A DNA stretch of 64,000 nucleotides from Loktanella sp. M215 (GTDB taxonomy: Bacteria > Pseudomonadota > Alphaproteobacteria > Rhodobacterales > Rhodobacteraceae), in NCBI RefSeq assembly GCF_021735925.1, contig NZ_WMEA01000001.1:3626001-3690000 (forward strand), written 5' to 3'. The position numbers and the translations under genes were made by a program. The first letter of the stretch is position 1; every line of letters starts with the position of its first letter. Positions 7,316-17,959 of the stretch are shown piece after piece. The notes beneath the pieces are model-generated. The model was given only the letters and a program-made list of their open reading frames with translations. It ran no database searches and was not told the DNA's origin.

Positions 7316-9679
7316 CTATTGCATCGCCGCCCAGACGCGGCTCGGCGTCAGCGGCATGTTGATATGCGCCACGGTTTTGCCGCCCCCCGAGTTGATCGCG
7401 TCCAGCACCGCATTGACCAGGCTCGGCGGGCTGCCGATCGCCCCCGCCTCGCCGCAGCCCTTCACGCCCAGCGGGTTGTGGGTGCAGGGCGTCTGGCAGG
7501 AATGGTCCACCGTGTAGAACGGCACGTCCTCGGCCCGCGGCATCGCGTAGTCCATGTAGGACGCGCTCAAGAGCTGCCCGTCGCTGTCATAGACGCAGCC
7601 TTCCAGCATCGCCTGACCGATGCCTTGCGCGATCCCGCCGTGCACCTGCCCCGACACGATCATCGGGTTGATGATGTTGCCGAAGTCATCCGCCGCCGAG
7701 AAGCGCTCGATCTTCACATGCCCCGTCTCCGGATCCAGCTCCACCTCGCAGGCATAGGCGCCAGAGGGATAGGTGAAGTTCGCCGGGTCGTAGAACGCCG
7801 TCTCCTCCAGCCCCGGCTCGATATCCGTCAGCGGATAGTTGTGCGGCACATAGGCCGCCAGCGTCACGTCGCCCCAGGCCACGGATTTGTCCGTGCCCGC
7901 CACGCTGAACCGGCCGTCCTTCAGCTCGATGTCGCCCTCAGAGGCTTCCATCAGGTGGGCCGCGATCTTCTTGGCCTTGTTGATCACCTTCTCGGCGGCC
8001 CGCACCATCGCGGACCCGCAGACGGCCAGCGACCGCGACCCGTAGGTGCCCATCCCGAAGGGGATCTTGGAGGTGTCGCCGTGCACGATGTCGATCTGGT
8101 CCTCGGGGATGCCGATCATCTCCGAGATCACCTGCGGGAAGGACGTCTCGTGCCCCTGCCCGTGGCTGTGCGCGCCGACCATGACGCTGATGCTCCCCGT
8201 CGCGTTCACCCGCACCGTGGCCGCGTCATAAAGACCCGCCCGCGCGCCAAGCTGTCCCACCGAGTTGCTGGGGGCGATGCCGCAGGCCTCGATGTAGCAG
8301 TTCACGCCCAGACCGCGCAGCTTGCCCTTCGCCTCGCTCGCCTTGCGCCGCGCGTCGAACCCCGCAAAGTCCGCGATGTCGATCAGCTTGTCCATCGTCG
8401 CATGGTAGTCGCCGGTGTCGTATTCCACCGCCACGGGCGTCGCATAGGGGAACTGGGTGATGAAGTTCTGACGTCGCAGCGCGATCGGATCGACGCCCAG
8501 CTCGCGCGCCGCCATGTCGATCACCCGCTCCAGCTGGAACGTGGCTTCCGGGCGGCCGGCACCGCGATAGGCATCGACGGGCACGGTATTGGTGAACACC
8601 GCCTTCACGTTCACGTAGATATGCGGCGTCTTGTAGTTGCCCGCCATCAGCGTGCCGTGCAGCCAGGTCGGCGTGCAGGACGCGAAGGTCGACAGATACG
8701 CCCCCATGTTGGCATAGGTCTCGGTCCGGACCGCGACAAAGTTGTTGTCCTTGTCCAGCGCCAGCTCGATCTTGGTCACGTGATCGCGCCCGTGCGCGTC
8801 GGACATGAAGGCCTCGGACCGCGTGCTCGTCCACTTGACCGGCCGGTTCAGCGCCTTGGCCGCGAAGGTGCAGAAGGCCTCCTCCGCGTAGTGAAAGATC
8901 TTGGTCCCAAACCCGCCGCCCACGTCGGGGGCCACGACCCGCAGCTTGTGTTCCGGGATGCCCAGCACGAAGGCACCCATCAGCAGCCGGATCACATGCG
9001 GGTTCTGCGACGTCGTGTGCAGCGTGTGCATGTCGTCGGCGCGGTTGTACTCGCCCACGGCGACCCGCGGCTCCATCGGGTTGGCGACGAGGCGGTTGTT
9101 CACCAGCTCCAGCGTGGTGACATGCGCGGCCCCCTTGATCGCGTCGTCGACGGCCTGCCGGTTGTCTTCCACGAAGCCCCAGTCATAGCACAGGTTGCCG
9201 GTCAGATCGTCGTGCACCTTCGGCGCATCCGCCTTCACCGCCTCCTTCATGTCGATGACCGCCGGCAGCGTGTCGTAGTCCAGCACGATCGCCTCCGCCG
9301 CGTCGCGCGCCTGCGCCAGCGTGTCGGCCACCACCGCACAGATGGGCTCGCCCACGTGGCGGATCTTGCCCTGCGCCAGCACCGGGTGCCGCGGCTCCTG
9401 CATCGGCGCACCATGCCGGTCGGTGATCAGCCAGCCGCACGGCAGACCGCCCACCGCCTCGAAGTCGGCACCCGTAAAGATCCGGTGCACCCCAGGCATC
9501 GCCGCGGCCGCAGCCGTGTCCACACCGTTCAGCACCGCATGGGCCACATCCGCGCGCAAAAAATGCACGTGCAACTGGCCATAGATGTTGATGTCGTCCG
9601 TATAATTGCCGGTTCCGGTCAGGAACCGCACATCCTCGCGCCGCTTGCTGCTGGCACCGATTCCGCTGTCCTTGGGCAT
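7316..9679 (-). CDS. coxL: Large molybdopterin subunit of a form II CO-dehydrogenase-like (xanthine dehydrogenase family) enzyme, 787 aa
   Basis: A molybdenum hydroxylase large subunit. The active-site loop reads AYRGAGR (residues 370-376), the form II signature; true form I CO dehydrogenases have AYxCSFR. The catalytic Glu lies in [11 protein letters not shown] near the C-terminus. Form II enzymes probably oxidise other carbon or aldehyde/heterocycle substrates and CO oxidation is disputed, so the substrate is unknown. The frame is open 36 codons further, but that part is read through the dispersed repeat; the ATG at 9679 has GGGAGAGGA before it and starts the family's usual N-terminus. It is cotranscribed with the FeS subunit upstream and the FAD subunit downstream. 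Confidence 0.93.
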   Translation of the reverse strand: MPKDSGIGASSKRREDVRFLTGTGNYTDDINIYGQLHVHFLRADVAHAVLNGVDTAAAAAMPGVHRIFTGADFEAVGGLPCGWLITDRHGAPMQEPRHPVLAQGKIRHVGEPICAVVADTLAQARDAAEAIVLDYDTLPAVIDMKEAVKADAPKVHDDLTGNLCYDWGFVEDNRQAVDDAIKGAAHVTTLELVNNRLVANPMEPRVAVGEYNRADDMHTLHTTSQNPHVIRLLMGAFVLGIPEHKLRVVAPDVGGGFGTKIFHYAEEAFCTFAAKALNRPVKWTSTRSEAFMSDAHGRDHVTKIELALDKDNNFVAVRTETYANMGAYLSTFASCTPTWLHGTLMAGNYKTPHIYVNVKAVFTNTVPVDAYRGAGRPEATFQLERVIDMAARELGVDPIALRRQNFITQFPYATPVAVEYDTGDYHATMDKLIDIADFAGFDARRKASEAKGKLRGLGVNCYIEACGIAPSNSVGQLGARAGLYDAATVRVNATGSISVMVGAHSHGQGHETSFPQVISEMIGIPEDQIDIVHGDTSKIPFGMGTYGSRSLAVCGSAMVRAAEKVINKAKKIAAHLMEASEGDIELKDGRFSVAGTDKSVAWGDVTLAAYVPHNYPLTDIEPGLEETAFYDPANFTYPSGAYACEVELDPETGHVKIERFSAADDFGNIINPMIVSGQVHGGIAQGIGQAMLEGCVYDSDGQLLSASYMDYAMPRAEDVPFYTVDHSCQTPCTHNPLGVKGCGEAGAIGSPPSLVNAVLDAINSGGGKTVAHINMPLTPSRVWAAMQ

Positions 9680-9716
9680 GATCTGGTCCTCTCCCTGCAG
9701 GTCGGACGCATGCGCC

Positions 9717-9818
9717 CCTCCCCCTGCTTCTTCTGGTTTGAAATACTTCGGGGGGAGGCGAAGCCGGGGATCGTCATTGTTCGCCATTGGTTCAAGAACA
9801 ATGGACGATGCCCCCCGG
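9717..9818. repeat. Dispersed intergenic repeat, copy 2, with a long imperfect inverted repeat
   Basis: Contains CTTCTTCTGGTTTGAAATAC and TTCGGGGGG like copy 1. Here the hairpin is expanded: CCGGGGATCGTCATTGTTC (9764-9782) pairs with GAACAATGGACGATG and a C-rich arm (9796-9818), with one bulged base and a 13-nt loop. The extra arm looks like a second element nested in the usual GC hairpin. It separates coxS from coxL. Confidence 0.7.
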
Positions 9819-9838
9819 CCACCCTCACCCCCGCAAAC

Positions 9839-10321
9839 TCACTCCGCCGCCAGCGCCGGCATCTCCTGCCCCGACGCCGCCATGATCGCCTTCACGATGT
9901 TATGGTAGCCCGTGCAGCGGCAGATGTTGCCCTCCAGGTGGTGCCGCACCTCCGCCTCGCTGGGCCTGGGGTTCTCCTTCAGCAGGCTTGCCGCCGCCAT
10001 CACCATCCCCGGCGTGCAGAACCCGCACTGCAGCCCGTGGTGATCCTGGAACGCCTGCTGGATCGCAGACAGCGTCCCGTCAGCCGCAGCCACCCCCTCG
10101 ATCGTGGCCACCTCCGCCCCGTCCGCCTCCACCGCGAACATGCTGCAGGCCTTCACCTGCAACCCGTCCACATGCACCGTGCACGCCCCGCACTGCGACG
10201 TGTCGCACCCCACATGCGTCCCCGTCAGATGCAGATCCTGACGCAGGAAATCCACCAGCAACGTCCGGCCCTCAACATCACCAGACACCGCACGCCCGTT
10301 CACTCTCATCGAAACTTTCAT
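9839..10321 (-). CDS. coxS: 2Fe-2S subunit of the CO-dehydrogenase-like enzyme, 160 aa
   Basis: Two [2Fe-2S] domains are complete: the plant-ferredoxin-type cluster with [12 protein letters not shown] and a later Cys (KACSM), and the four-helix cluster with CGFCTPG and CRCTGY. The subunit passes electrons from the molybdenum centre to the FAD subunit in the cytoplasm. The start at 10321 (MKVSMRVNG) is preferred over the one six codons upstream because AGGGAGGA lies just before it. It follows coxG by 23 nt and precedes coxL; a repeat element fills the gap to coxL. Confidence 0.94.
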   Translation of the reverse strand: MKVSMRVNGRAVSGDVEGRTLLVDFLRQDLHLTGTHVGCDTSQCGACTVHVDGLQVKACSMFAVEADGAEVATIEGVAAADGTLSAIQQAFQDHHGLQCGFCTPGMVMAAASLLKENPRPSEAEVRHHLEGNICRCTGYHNIVKAIMAASGQEMPALAAE

Positions 10322-10344
10322 CGTCGTCCTCCCTTGCATTCCCG

Positions 10345-10869
10345 TCAGTCCTTCGAGCCGATCAGCCGCTTGACCCAGCCCTTCTTCTCCGCCTCAGGCG
10401 CATCCGGTGCCGGCGCATCGGCCGCATCGACGCCCTCGACCACCGCCTTGAAGTCGTCAAAGAACTGGTCCGCCATCTTGCGCGCGAAGCCGTCGATGAT
10501 CCGGCTGCCCAGCTGCGCCATCTTGCCGCCGACCTTGGCGTTCACCACGTAGGCCAGCGTCGTGCCCGCCCCGTTCGGCGTCAGCACCACATCCGCCCCG
10601 CCCGACGCAAAGCCCGCAGGCCCGCCCTTGCCCGCCCCCGTGATCGTCAGGCTCTGCGGCGGCGTCATCGCCGACAGCGTCACCTCGCCCAGAAACGTGG
10701 CCTTCACAGGACCCACCTTCTGCACCACCGTCGCGGTAAAGCCCGCCTCCGGCGATCCCTCCATCTGCGTGCAGCCCGGCACGCACCGCCGCAGCACATC
10801 AGCATCCAGCAAAGCCGCCCACACCACCTCCGGCGCCGCCGCAATCTCCCGCTCGTCCTTCAGTTCCAT
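10345..10869 (-). CDS. coxG: CoxG-like SRPBCC protein, 174 aa
   Basis: An SRPBCC (START-like) fold with the CoxG family opening [20 protein letters not shown] and PGCTQMEG. The C-terminal 30 residues form an Ala/Pro-rich linker and a short basic helix ([13 protein letters not shown]), which in CoxG may serve as a membrane anchor for the enzyme. The start at 10869 is chosen because GAGGTGAGGA precedes it and the domain starts there. First gene of the minus-strand operon coxG-coxS-coxL-coxM. Confidence 0.9.
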   Translation of the reverse strand: MELKDEREIAAAPEVVWAALLDADVLRRCVPGCTQMEGSPEAGFTATVVQKVGPVKATFLGEVTLSAMTPPQSLTITGAGKGGPAGFASGGADVVLTPNGAGTTLAYVVNAKVGGKMAQLGSRIIDGFARKMADQFFDDFKAVVEGVDAADAPAPDAPEAEKKGWVKRLIGSKD

Positions 10870-11225
10870 ACACTCAATCCTCACCTCAAATGCCGCGACA
10901 ACGCACGGATCCAACCATGATCCGAAGGGTGTCCCGGATCAGCGTAGCCGTGGTTCTGCCCTGTCGCCAGAGCCGTTGATGCCGTGCCAGCCCCCACCCG
11001 TTCCCTTTCAAAGCGGCAGGAGGGCATTTCACTGACCCCACGCCAAATGGCCCGACGGCCCGCGGCAACCTCCTGCGCCCTCCTTCGGGACTGCAAAAAA
11101 GGTGACGTGACGCCCCAACCCCTCCGACGACGTTCCGACCGCAGATGGTCCGCGTGAACATCCCGTCGCCGTCATCATTTCTGCGTCTTACGGACCGCCG
11201 CGCGCCGCGCTATGTTGGCCATGGA
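10870..11225. other. Intergenic region between divergent coxG and hybrid kinase genes
   Basis: No gene is supportable here. It must hold the promoter of the minus-strand cox operon and that of the plus-strand histidine kinase, but I see no clear -35/-10 pair, inverted repeat or leader. The kinase frame is open from 11145. Confidence 0.5.
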
Positions 11226-13622
11226 ATGCAACAATCCGCCCTGCGGCCACCTGAAAGACAGCCCTTGACCGACATCAAGACGTTCACCGCTTCTGATCCT
11301 TCACCGGACCGGCCGACGGTCGCGATACTGTCGCTTTTACCGCAGGACGCTGATGTGCTTGGCCGCATGCTGGCGGACCCGGGTATTGCAACCGTTTGCC
11401 ATGCCTCTGTCGCGGCGCTGGCGCAGGCGCTGGACGACAGGACAGACGCGGTGCTGGTGCTGGAGGATGCGCTGGCTGAGGATCACGGCGCCGCCCTTCT
11501 GAAAGCGCTCGACCAGCAGCCCGCGTGGTCCGACATCCCCGTGATCCTGCTGGCCCGGGGCACCGGACCCGCCCATGCCGGATTGGACACCGGCCGTCTG
11601 GCGACCGCCCTACGCCTGCCCCATCCGCCCTGCCCGGACGATCTGACCCGCGCCGTGCGCGCGGCGCTGATCGCCCGCAAGCGACAGCACCAGGCCCGCA
11701 CGCAACTCGTTGCCCTGCGCCAGAGAGAGGCACAACTGCGCGACAGCGAGGCGAAGTTTCACGCCATCGCCGATTCGGTCGACCAGATGATCTGGTCGAC
11801 CCGGCCCGACGGCTTTCACGACTATTACAACCGCCGCTGGTACGAATTCACCGGCATGCCCGAAGGATCGACGGACGGCGAGGCGTGGAACGGCATGTTC
11901 CATCCCGACGATCAGGAGCACGCCTGGGCGGTCTGGGAGGAGTCGCTCGCCACCGGCGAGAGCTACGAGATCGAGTATCGCCTGCGGCATCACTCGGGCG
12001 ATTATCGCTGGGTGCTGGGTCGGGCGCAGCCGGTGCGCGCCCCCGACGGCGCGATTCAGCGCTGGTATGGCACCTGCACCGATATCGACGACGAGGTGCG
12101 CGCCCGCGAGGCGACGGTGACCGACCTGACACGGCAGCGCGACGTCGCCTGGGACATGACGATCGACCTGATCGCCGTCGTGAATGCCGATGCGACGCTT
12201 GATCGGTTGAACAGCGCCTGGACCCGCATCCTAGGCTGGCCGGTGGCCGAGACGCTGGGACGCGATTTCCTGACGCTGACCCACCCCGACGACGTGGCGC
12301 GCACCGCAGCCACCTTTACCACAGTGTTCGATGCGCCACTGACCGATCCGTTCGAGTTCCGGTTGCGCCACAGCGACGGCAGCTACCGCTGGTTTGCCTG
12401 GACCGCCTCGGCGCAGGACGGTCAGGTCTATGCCGTGGGCCGCGACGTGACCGAACGGATCGCCCGCGCCGAACGGCTGGCCACGACCGAAGCCGCCCTG
12501 CGCCAAAGCCAGAAGCTCGAGATGATCGGCCAGCTGACCGGGGGAGTGGCCCATGACTTCAACAACCTGCTGATGGCGACGCGCGCCAGCCTCGACCTGC
12601 TGCGCCGCCATCTGGGAGAGGCAGACGAGCGGACGCTGGCGCTGATCGGGAACGCAACCCATGCCATCGAACGGGGTGCGGCTTTGACCCAGCGCATGCT
12701 GGCGTTTGCGCGCAAGCAGGATCTGCATTCAGTGGCCGTCGACATGGCCGCGGCCATTCCGGGCATGACAGATCTGATCCGCCGCACCATCGGTCCGCAG
12801 ATCGAGGTCGCGATTTCGATTGCCCCCGATCTGCCCCCTGCCGACATCGACCTTAACCAGTTCGAGATGGCGCTGCTGAACCTCGCCGTCAACGGGCGCG
12901 ATGCGATGGAAGGTGCAGGACACCTGACGATTACCGTCGATGCCACAGAGGTGCGCGACCGGCCCGATCTGGCACCCGGCCCTTACGTGCGCGTGGCGGT
13001 GGCCGATACCGGCTGCGGCATGGATGACGCCACACTGGCCCGCGCGGCAGAGCCTTTCTTTACCACCAAGGGCGTCGGCAAGGGCACCGGCCTTGGCTTG
13101 TCCATGGTGCACGGGCTGGCCATCCAGTCCGGCGGCACCTTCACCCTCGACAGCCGGGTCGGCGTCGGCACGACGGCGACGCTTTATCTGCCGGCGGCGG
13201 CGGCCAGCGCGGCTGTCAAGCTGCCGGACAGCCTGCCGCTGGCCCCCGCCGACGCCACGCTGCGCAAACCGAGGCTTGTGATCATCGCGGTCGATGACGA
13301 CATTCTGGTGTCGATGGGGACCGTCGGCGTACTGGAAGATCTGGGTCACGAGGTCCTGTCCGCCCATTCCGGCGCCGCGGCGCTGGAGATCCTTGAAAAG
13401 CGCCCCGACGTCGATCTGGTGCTGACCGATCAGGCGATGCCCAAGATGACCGGCGTGGATCTGGCCCGCTATATCCGGCAGACCCATCCTGACATGCCGA
13501 TCATTCTGGCCACCGGCTATGCCGACATGCCCGAGGGCGGTCATGCCCTGATCACCGAGCGGCTGGAAAAGCCGTTTTCAGATGCGGCCCTTGAACGCCT
13601 GCTGCGCCGGTATCAGGCCTGA
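11226..13622 (+). CDS. PAS-domain hybrid sensor histidine kinase with C-terminal receiver, about 798 aa
   Basis: No membrane segments, so probably a soluble sensor. An N-terminal receiver-like domain lacking a clear phospho-acceptor (about residues 30-150) is followed by two PAS domains with PAC tails (about 174-300 and 305-420), a HisKA domain with His443 in [11 protein letters not shown], an HATPase with NGRDAM, DTGCGM and [11 protein letters not shown], and a C-terminal receiver with Asp735 in [11 protein letters not shown]. Signal and output are unknown. The ATG at 11226 is one option; TTG at 11265 is another, and the frame extends to 11145. It is divergent from the cox operon and lies upstream of an amidase. 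Confidence 0.85.
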   Translation: MQQSALRPPERQPLTDIKTFTASDPSPDRPTVAILSLLPQDADVLGRMLADPGIATVCHASVAALAQALDDRTDAVLVLEDALAEDHGAALLKALDQQPAWSDIPVILLARGTGPAHAGLDTGRLATALRLPHPPCPDDLTRAVRAALIARKRQHQARTQLVALRQREAQLRDSEAKFHAIADSVDQMIWSTRPDGFHDYYNRRWYEFTGMPEGSTDGEAWNGMFHPDDQEHAWAVWEESLATGESYEIEYRLRHHSGDYRWVLGRAQPVRAPDGAIQRWYGTCTDIDDEVRAREATVTDLTRQRDVAWDMTIDLIAVVNADATLDRLNSAWTRILGWPVAETLGRDFLTLTHPDDVARTAATFTTVFDAPLTDPFEFRLRHSDGSYRWFAWTASAQDGQVYAVGRDVTERIARAERLATTEAALRQSQKLEMIGQLTGGVAHDFNNLLMATRASLDLLRRHLGEADERTLALIGNATHAIERGAALTQRMLAFARKQDLHSVAVDMAAAIPGMTDLIRRTIGPQIEVAISIAPDLPPADIDLNQFEMALLNLAVNGRDAMEGAGHLTITVDATEVRDRPDLAPGPYVRVAVADTGCGMDDATLARAAEPFFTTKGVGKGTGLGLSMVHGLAIQSGGTFTLDSRVGVGTTATLYLPAAAASAAVKLPDSLPLAPADATLRKPRLVIIAVDDDILVSMGTVGVLEDLGHEVLSAHSGAAALEILEKRPDVDLVLTDQAMPKMTGVDLARYIRQTHPDMPIILATGYADMPEGGHALITERLEKPFSDAALERLLRRYQA

Positions 13623-13650
13623 CGCCCCAAGCCACCCGACAGGAGATCGC

Positions 13651-15099
13651 ATGATCGACGCCTATGACACCTTCGATGCCACCGGGCTTGCCGCCCTTGT
13701 GGCCAGCGGCGACGTCACGCCGACAGAACTGCTGGATACCGCCCTCGCCCGCACAGCGGCGGTGAACGGCGCGATCAATGCCGTCGTCAACATGGCCGAA
13801 GACGCGGCCCGCGCGCGCATCGCTGCGGGCCTGCCGGACGGACCATTGCGCGGCGTGCCGTTCCTGCTGAAGGATCTGGGCTGCGAGGCGGTGGATTACC
13901 CCTGCGACGTCGGCTCGCGCCTGTTCAGGGGGACGACATACGCGCGGAACTCTGCCATGTTCGACCGGCTGGCGGGCGCGGGTCTGGTGCCCTTTGCCCG
14001 GACCGCGGCGCCCGAAATGGGCATCGGGACGGCGACCGAGGCGGTGGTCTACGGCGGTCCGACCCGCAACCCCTGGGATCTGGACCGCACGCCGGGGGGG
14101 TCATCCGGCGGGGCGGCGGCGGCAGTGGCTGCAGGGATCGTGCCAGCCGCACACGGGTCCGACGGCGGCGGATCGGTGCGGGTGCCTGCATCGAACTGCG
14201 GCCTCTTCGGGTTCAAGGCGACCCGCGCGCGGCTGCCCGACGGGCCTTACGCGGGCGAAGGCTGGGCCGGCATGGCGATCGAAGGATTCCTGACCCGCAG
14301 CGTCCGCGACACAGCACTTCTGACCGACATCTGCGCCGGGCCGGACCTTGGCGCGCCCTACGTCGCCCCGCCGCTGTCGGGGACATTCGTGCAGGCGATC
14401 CAGCAGCCGGTCAGACCGCTGCGCATCGCACTCTGCGACACGACCCTGACCGGAGAGGCGATCAGCGCCACCTGTCGCGATGCGGTGCATGACGCGGCCC
14501 GCCTGCTGGCCGATATGGGACACCATGTGACACCGGCGCGCCCCATGCAGGCGGACACGGTCGCGATGATGCAGGCCTGGACGGATATCGTCGCCTGCGG
14601 CACCGCCGAATCCGTACAGACGAAACTGCGCAAGCTGGGCCGTCCGCTGGCCGACGACGATGTCGAGGGTGTGACGCGCGGCGCCATCGCCCATGCCGCC
14701 ACGATCAGCGGCGCGGATTACATCGCCTGCATCGACACCATCCACCTTTACGGCCGGCAGATGGCCGCCTTCTTTCAGGACTACGACATCCTGCTGACAC
14801 CGACGCTGGCCGAACCGCCCGCAGCGATCGGCAGGCTGTCCCACGACACGATGGATTACGTCGGCTACCGCATGGACCGGGTCTTTCCCTATTCGCCCTA
14901 TGCCGCCGCTTTCAATGCCAGCGGCCAGCCCGCCGCGTCGGTCCCGCTCTTTTGGGCGGACGGCCTGCCGATCGGCATCCACCTCGCCGCGCGCTTCGGT
15001 GCGGACGAGATGCTGATGGCCCTTTGCGCCGATCTGGAACGTGCCCGCCCATGGTTTCATCGTTTGCCACCCGAAAGAGCAGGTTCCGCCCTCGCGTGA
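13651..15099 (+). CDS. Amidase-signature family enzyme, 482 aa
   Basis: The Ser-cisSer-Lys triad is complete: Lys in PFLLKDLG, cis-Ser in the Gly-rich TPGGSSGG loop and the nucleophile Ser in [13 protein letters not shown]. The family hydrolyses carboxamides, and GatA is a relative, but no gatB/gatC is near and the length suits a stand-alone amidase. AGGAG sits 5 nt before the ATG. It follows the hybrid kinase closely and ends 53 bp before the polyamine-type transporter genes, so it may act on an amide taken up by that system; this link is inference. Confidence 0.88.
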   Translation: MIDAYDTFDATGLAALVASGDVTPTELLDTALARTAAVNGAINAVVNMAEDAARARIAAGLPDGPLRGVPFLLKDLGCEAVDYPCDVGSRLFRGTTYARNSAMFDRLAGAGLVPFARTAAPEMGIGTATEAVVYGGPTRNPWDLDRTPGGSSGGAAAAVAAGIVPAAHGSDGGGSVRVPASNCGLFGFKATRARLPDGPYAGEGWAGMAIEGFLTRSVRDTALLTDICAGPDLGAPYVAPPLSGTFVQAIQQPVRPLRIALCDTTLTGEAISATCRDAVHDAARLLADMGHHVTPARPMQADTVAMMQAWTDIVACGTAESVQTKLRKLGRPLADDDVEGVTRGAIAHAATISGADYIACIDTIHLYGRQMAAFFQDYDILLTPTLAEPPAAIGRLSHDTMDYVGYRMDRVFPYSPYAAAFNASGQPAASVPLFWADGLPIGIHLAARFGADEMLMALCADLERARPWFHRLPPERAGSALA

Positions 15100-15152
15100 C
15101 TTGCAATCGGTCTGGTCTTTGGCTCTGTTGCGATCAAAGCCGGAGGATGCGC

Positions 15153-16235
15153 ATGACCGAAGAGACTGCCGTAGAGGTTCGTGACGCCCGCAAGGTTTAC
15201 GGTCAGGGCGTCGGGGCCGTCACGGCGCTGGACGGTGTCTCGTTGAAGATCCACAAGTCGGAATTCTTTACGCTGCTGGGTCCGTCAGGCTGCGGCAAGA
15301 CGACCTTGCTGAAACTGATCGCGGGATTCGAAAGCCCGACGACGGGACAGATCCTGCTGCACGGCAGCGATATCACCTTCGATCCGCCGAACCTGCGCCC
15401 GGTGAACACGGTGTTCCAGTCCTACGCCCTGTTCCCGCACCTGAGCGTGGCCGACAACATCGGCTTTGGCCTCAAGATGCAGGGCCGCCCCACGGCCGAG
15501 ATCGCCGAGACCGTGACCCGGATGCTGGCGCTGGTGCGGCTCGACCGGATGGCGGACCGCAAGCCGGGGCAACTCTCTGGCGGGCAGCAACAGCGCGTGG
15601 CGCTGGCCCGCGCACTGGCCCCGGCCCCCAAGGTGCTGCTGCTGGACGAGCCGCTGTCGGCGCTGGACCTGCAGTTGCGCAAGGAGATGCAGATCGAACT
15701 GAAACGGCTTCAGGTCGAAACCGGCATCACCTTCGTCTTCGTCACCCACGATCAGGAAGAGGCGCTGACCATGTCCGACCGGATCGGCGTGATGCAGGCG
15801 GGCCACCTGTTGCAGGTCGGCGACCCGCGCACGATATACACGCGCCCTGCCAACCGGTTCGTTGCGTCGTTTATCGGAGAATCCAATTTCCTGACCGGCA
15901 CGGTCGAGGGTCGCACCTTTACGCTGGATGCAGGCCCCCGGATGGAGGTCGCACCCTGCGACGCCGCGCCCGCGTCCGGCAAGGTCACCGCCGCGATCCG
16001 GCCCGAGCAGATCCGCATCACCAGTGCCAGCCTTGGCGATGGAATCCCCGCCACGGTCACGCAGACCGTCTATTTCGGCACGGACACCCATTGTCGCGTC
16101 GCCCTGAAGGACGGCACCGAGATCACCGTCCGCCTGCAAAGCCCCGCCTCTGGCGATGTGGGTCTGCATCCGGGGTCCGAAGTCACGCTGAAATTCGAAC
16201 CCGGCGCCCTGATCATCCTGCCGGAGGCCGCATGA
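15153..16235 (+). CDS. potA: ABC transporter ATP-binding protein, spermidine/putrescine (PotA) type, 360 aa
   Basis: Walker A GPSGCGKTT (about residues 43-51), Q-loop, signature LSGGQQQRVALARAL, Walker B VLLLDEPLSALD and H-loop THDQ are all present, followed by a TOBE domain at the C-terminus, as in PotA. It energises the inner-membrane permease pair encoded next. The ATG at 15153 is preferred to the one at 15147 because CGGAGG ends directly before the latter. The stop overlaps the next start (ATGA). The four-gene order ATPase, two permeases, binding protein identifies a polyamine-type importer; other cationic amines are possible substrates. Confidence 0.92.
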   Translation: MTEETAVEVRDARKVYGQGVGAVTALDGVSLKIHKSEFFTLLGPSGCGKTTLLKLIAGFESPTTGQILLHGSDITFDPPNLRPVNTVFQSYALFPHLSVADNIGFGLKMQGRPTAEIAETVTRMLALVRLDRMADRKPGQLSGGQQQRVALARALAPAPKVLLLDEPLSALDLQLRKEMQIELKRLQVETGITFVFVTHDQEEALTMSDRIGVMQAGHLLQVGDPRTIYTRPANRFVASFIGESNFLTGTVEGRTFTLDAGPRMEVAPCDAAPASGKVTAAIRPEQIRITSASLGDGIPATVTQTVYFGTDTHCRVALKDGTEITVRLQSPASGDVGLHPGSEVTLKFEPGALIILPEAA

Positions 16236-17140
16236 GCGCCGATCCACAAGCGGACGCGGCCGCCCGGCGTGGCTGGTGGCTGTCGGCGCCAGCGCTGATC
16301 CTGCTGGCGGTGGGGGCCACGGGTCCGCTGCTGATCATGCTGGTCTATTCGTTCCTGGAGCCGGGGCAATACGGCAATGTCGAATGGGTGCTGTCGTTCA
16401 AGGCGTGGTTCAACGTCATCATGCAGCGCGACATCTTCGACGGCACCCTGACCTTTGCCGATGCGCATCTGTCGATTTTCTGGCGATCGGCAAAGCTCGC
16501 GCTGCTGACGACGCTTTTCGCCTTTGTCACCGGGTTTCCGACCGCATGGTTCATTGCGACCCGCAGTCCGGGGCTGCGCACGGCGTTGCTGTTCCTGATC
16601 ACGATCCCGTTCTGGACGAACCTGCTGATCCGCACCTTCGCGATCAACCAGATCATCCGCAACGAGGGGTTCCTGAACACCTTCCTTTTGTGGGCCGGCA
16701 TCATCGATACGCCCATCGTCATGCTTTACACCGATTTCGCGGTTTTCGTCGGCATGACCTATGTCTATCTGCCACTGATGGTGCTGCCGCTGTTTGCGGC
16801 CATCGACCGGTTCGACATGCGGTTGCTGCAGGCGGGCTACGACCTTTATGCCAGCCGGTGGCAGTTGCTGCGGCATGTCATCGTGCCGGTGGTGAAGCCG
16901 GGCATCATCTCGGGCTCGATCCTCGTGTTCATCCCGGCCCTGGGCGCCTACGTCACGCCGCGCATCCTGGGCGGCGGGCGCAACATGATGATCGGCAACT
17001 TCATCGAACTGCAGTTCGGACAGGGCCGCAACTGGCCGCTGGGGGCCGCGTTGTCGGTGGTGCTGCTGGTCATCGTGAGTGCTGCCCTGATCGTCTATAC
17101 CCGCTTTGCCACGGGAGGCGGCGACAAATCCCATGGCTGA
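16232..17140 (+). CDS. potB: ABC transporter permease, PotB type, 302 aa
   Basis: Six membrane helices with a long periplasmic loop after the first, and the EAA-like docking loop seen as AGYDLYASRWQLLRHVIVP. The sequence around FWTNLLIRTFAINQI is characteristic of PotB. It forms the channel with the PotC-type partner. Its start overlaps the ATPase stop (ATGA at 16232) and its own stop overlaps the next gene start at 17133, so the three genes are translationally coupled. Confidence 0.92.
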   Translation: MSADPQADAAARRGWWLSAPALILLAVGATGPLLIMLVYSFLEPGQYGNVEWVLSFKAWFNVIMQRDIFDGTLTFADAHLSIFWRSAKLALLTTLFAFVTGFPTAWFIATRSPGLRTALLFLITIPFWTNLLIRTFAINQIIRNEGFLNTFLLWAGIIDTPIVMLYTDFAVFVGMTYVYLPLMVLPLFAAIDRFDMRLLQAGYDLYASRWQLLRHVIVPVVKPGIISGSILVFIPALGAYVTPRILGGGRNMMIGNFIELQFGQGRNWPLGAALSVVLLVIVSAALIVYTRFATGGGDKSHG

Positions 17141-17936
17141 CCGCACGTTTGACATCGCCCGCCTGCCCGGCTTCGCCACCATCGCGGTCACGATCTTCGT
17201 GATGCTGTATCTGCCCATCGCCATGCTCGTGATCTTTTCCTTCAACGCCGGCGACAACGCCGCGATCTGGGAAGGCTTCTCGCTGCGCTGGTACCCGGAG
17301 GCCTGGCAGAACGAGGCGGTGAAACAGGCCACCGTCCGGTCCCTGCAGATCGCCACCTGTGCCGCGATCATCGCGACCACGGTCGCGACCATGGCCGCCC
17401 TCGGCACGACACGCAGGCGTCAGACGCGCGGGCAAAGCTTCGTCTACCTGATGATCAACCAGCCGCTGATGGTGCCCGAAATCGTGACCGCCGTGGCACT
17501 GCTGATCTTCTTCTCCTCGATCAAGGTGGCGACAGGCTATCAGGGTCTGGGCTATCTGATCATCGCCCACGCGGCCTTCTGCACGCCCTTCGCCTATCTG
17601 CCGATCCGCGCCCGGCTGGAAGGGATGGACCTGAGCCTCGAGACCGCGAGCGCCGATCTTTACGCGACCCGCTGGCAGACCTTCCGCCATGTCACCCTGC
17701 CACTGGTCATGCCGGGCGCCATTGCCGGCTTGATGCTGGCCTTCGTGACCTCGCTCGACGACGTGGTGATCACGCTTTTCGTGAAATCCGCCGGGCAGGA
17801 TACCCTGCCCACCTACATGCTTGCGCAGATCAGGCGGTCGGTCAGCGCCGAGGTCAACGCGATCTCGACCCTGCTGCTGGTGCTGACGGTGGTTCTGCTG
17901 ACCGCCTTCTTCCTGCTGACGCGCAAACGCACCTGA
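17133..17936 (+). CDS. potC: ABC transporter permease, PotC type, 267 aa
   Basis: Six membrane helices beginning at FATIAVTIFVMLYLPIAML, and the docking loop TASADLYATRWQTFRHVTLP. SLDDVVITLFV near the end is typical of PotC. The start at 17133 overlaps the end of the PotB-type gene by 8 nt; the upstream ATG at 17106 would give a deeper overlap and no better ribosome site, and the GGGAGG at 17113-17118 is rather far from 17133. Partner of the preceding permease in a polyamine-type importer. Confidence 0.92.
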   Translation: MADRTFDIARLPGFATIAVTIFVMLYLPIAMLVIFSFNAGDNAAIWEGFSLRWYPEAWQNEAVKQATVRSLQIATCAAIIATTVATMAALGTTRRRQTRGQSFVYLMINQPLMVPEIVTAVALLIFFSSIKVATGYQGLGYLIIAHAAFCTPFAYLPIRARLEGMDLSLETASADLYATRWQTFRHVTLPLVMPGAIAGLMLAFVTSLDDVVITLFVKSAGQDTLPTYMLAQIRRSVSAEVNAISTLLLVLTVVLLTAFFLLTRKRT

Positions 17937-17959
17937 ACGACCAACTAGGAGAGAGAACA

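Noticed and set aside
9680..9787. 36-codon N-terminal extension of CoxL
   Set aside because: It is the dispersed repeat read as protein (PPKYFKPEEAGGG); the ATG at 9679 has a strong RBS and the normal family start.
6992..10552. 1186-codon open frame on the plus strand
   Set aside because: It is antisense to coxS, coxL and coxM; long antisense frames are expected in GC-rich DNA with strong codon bias, and its product is His/Arg/Gln-rich with no domain.
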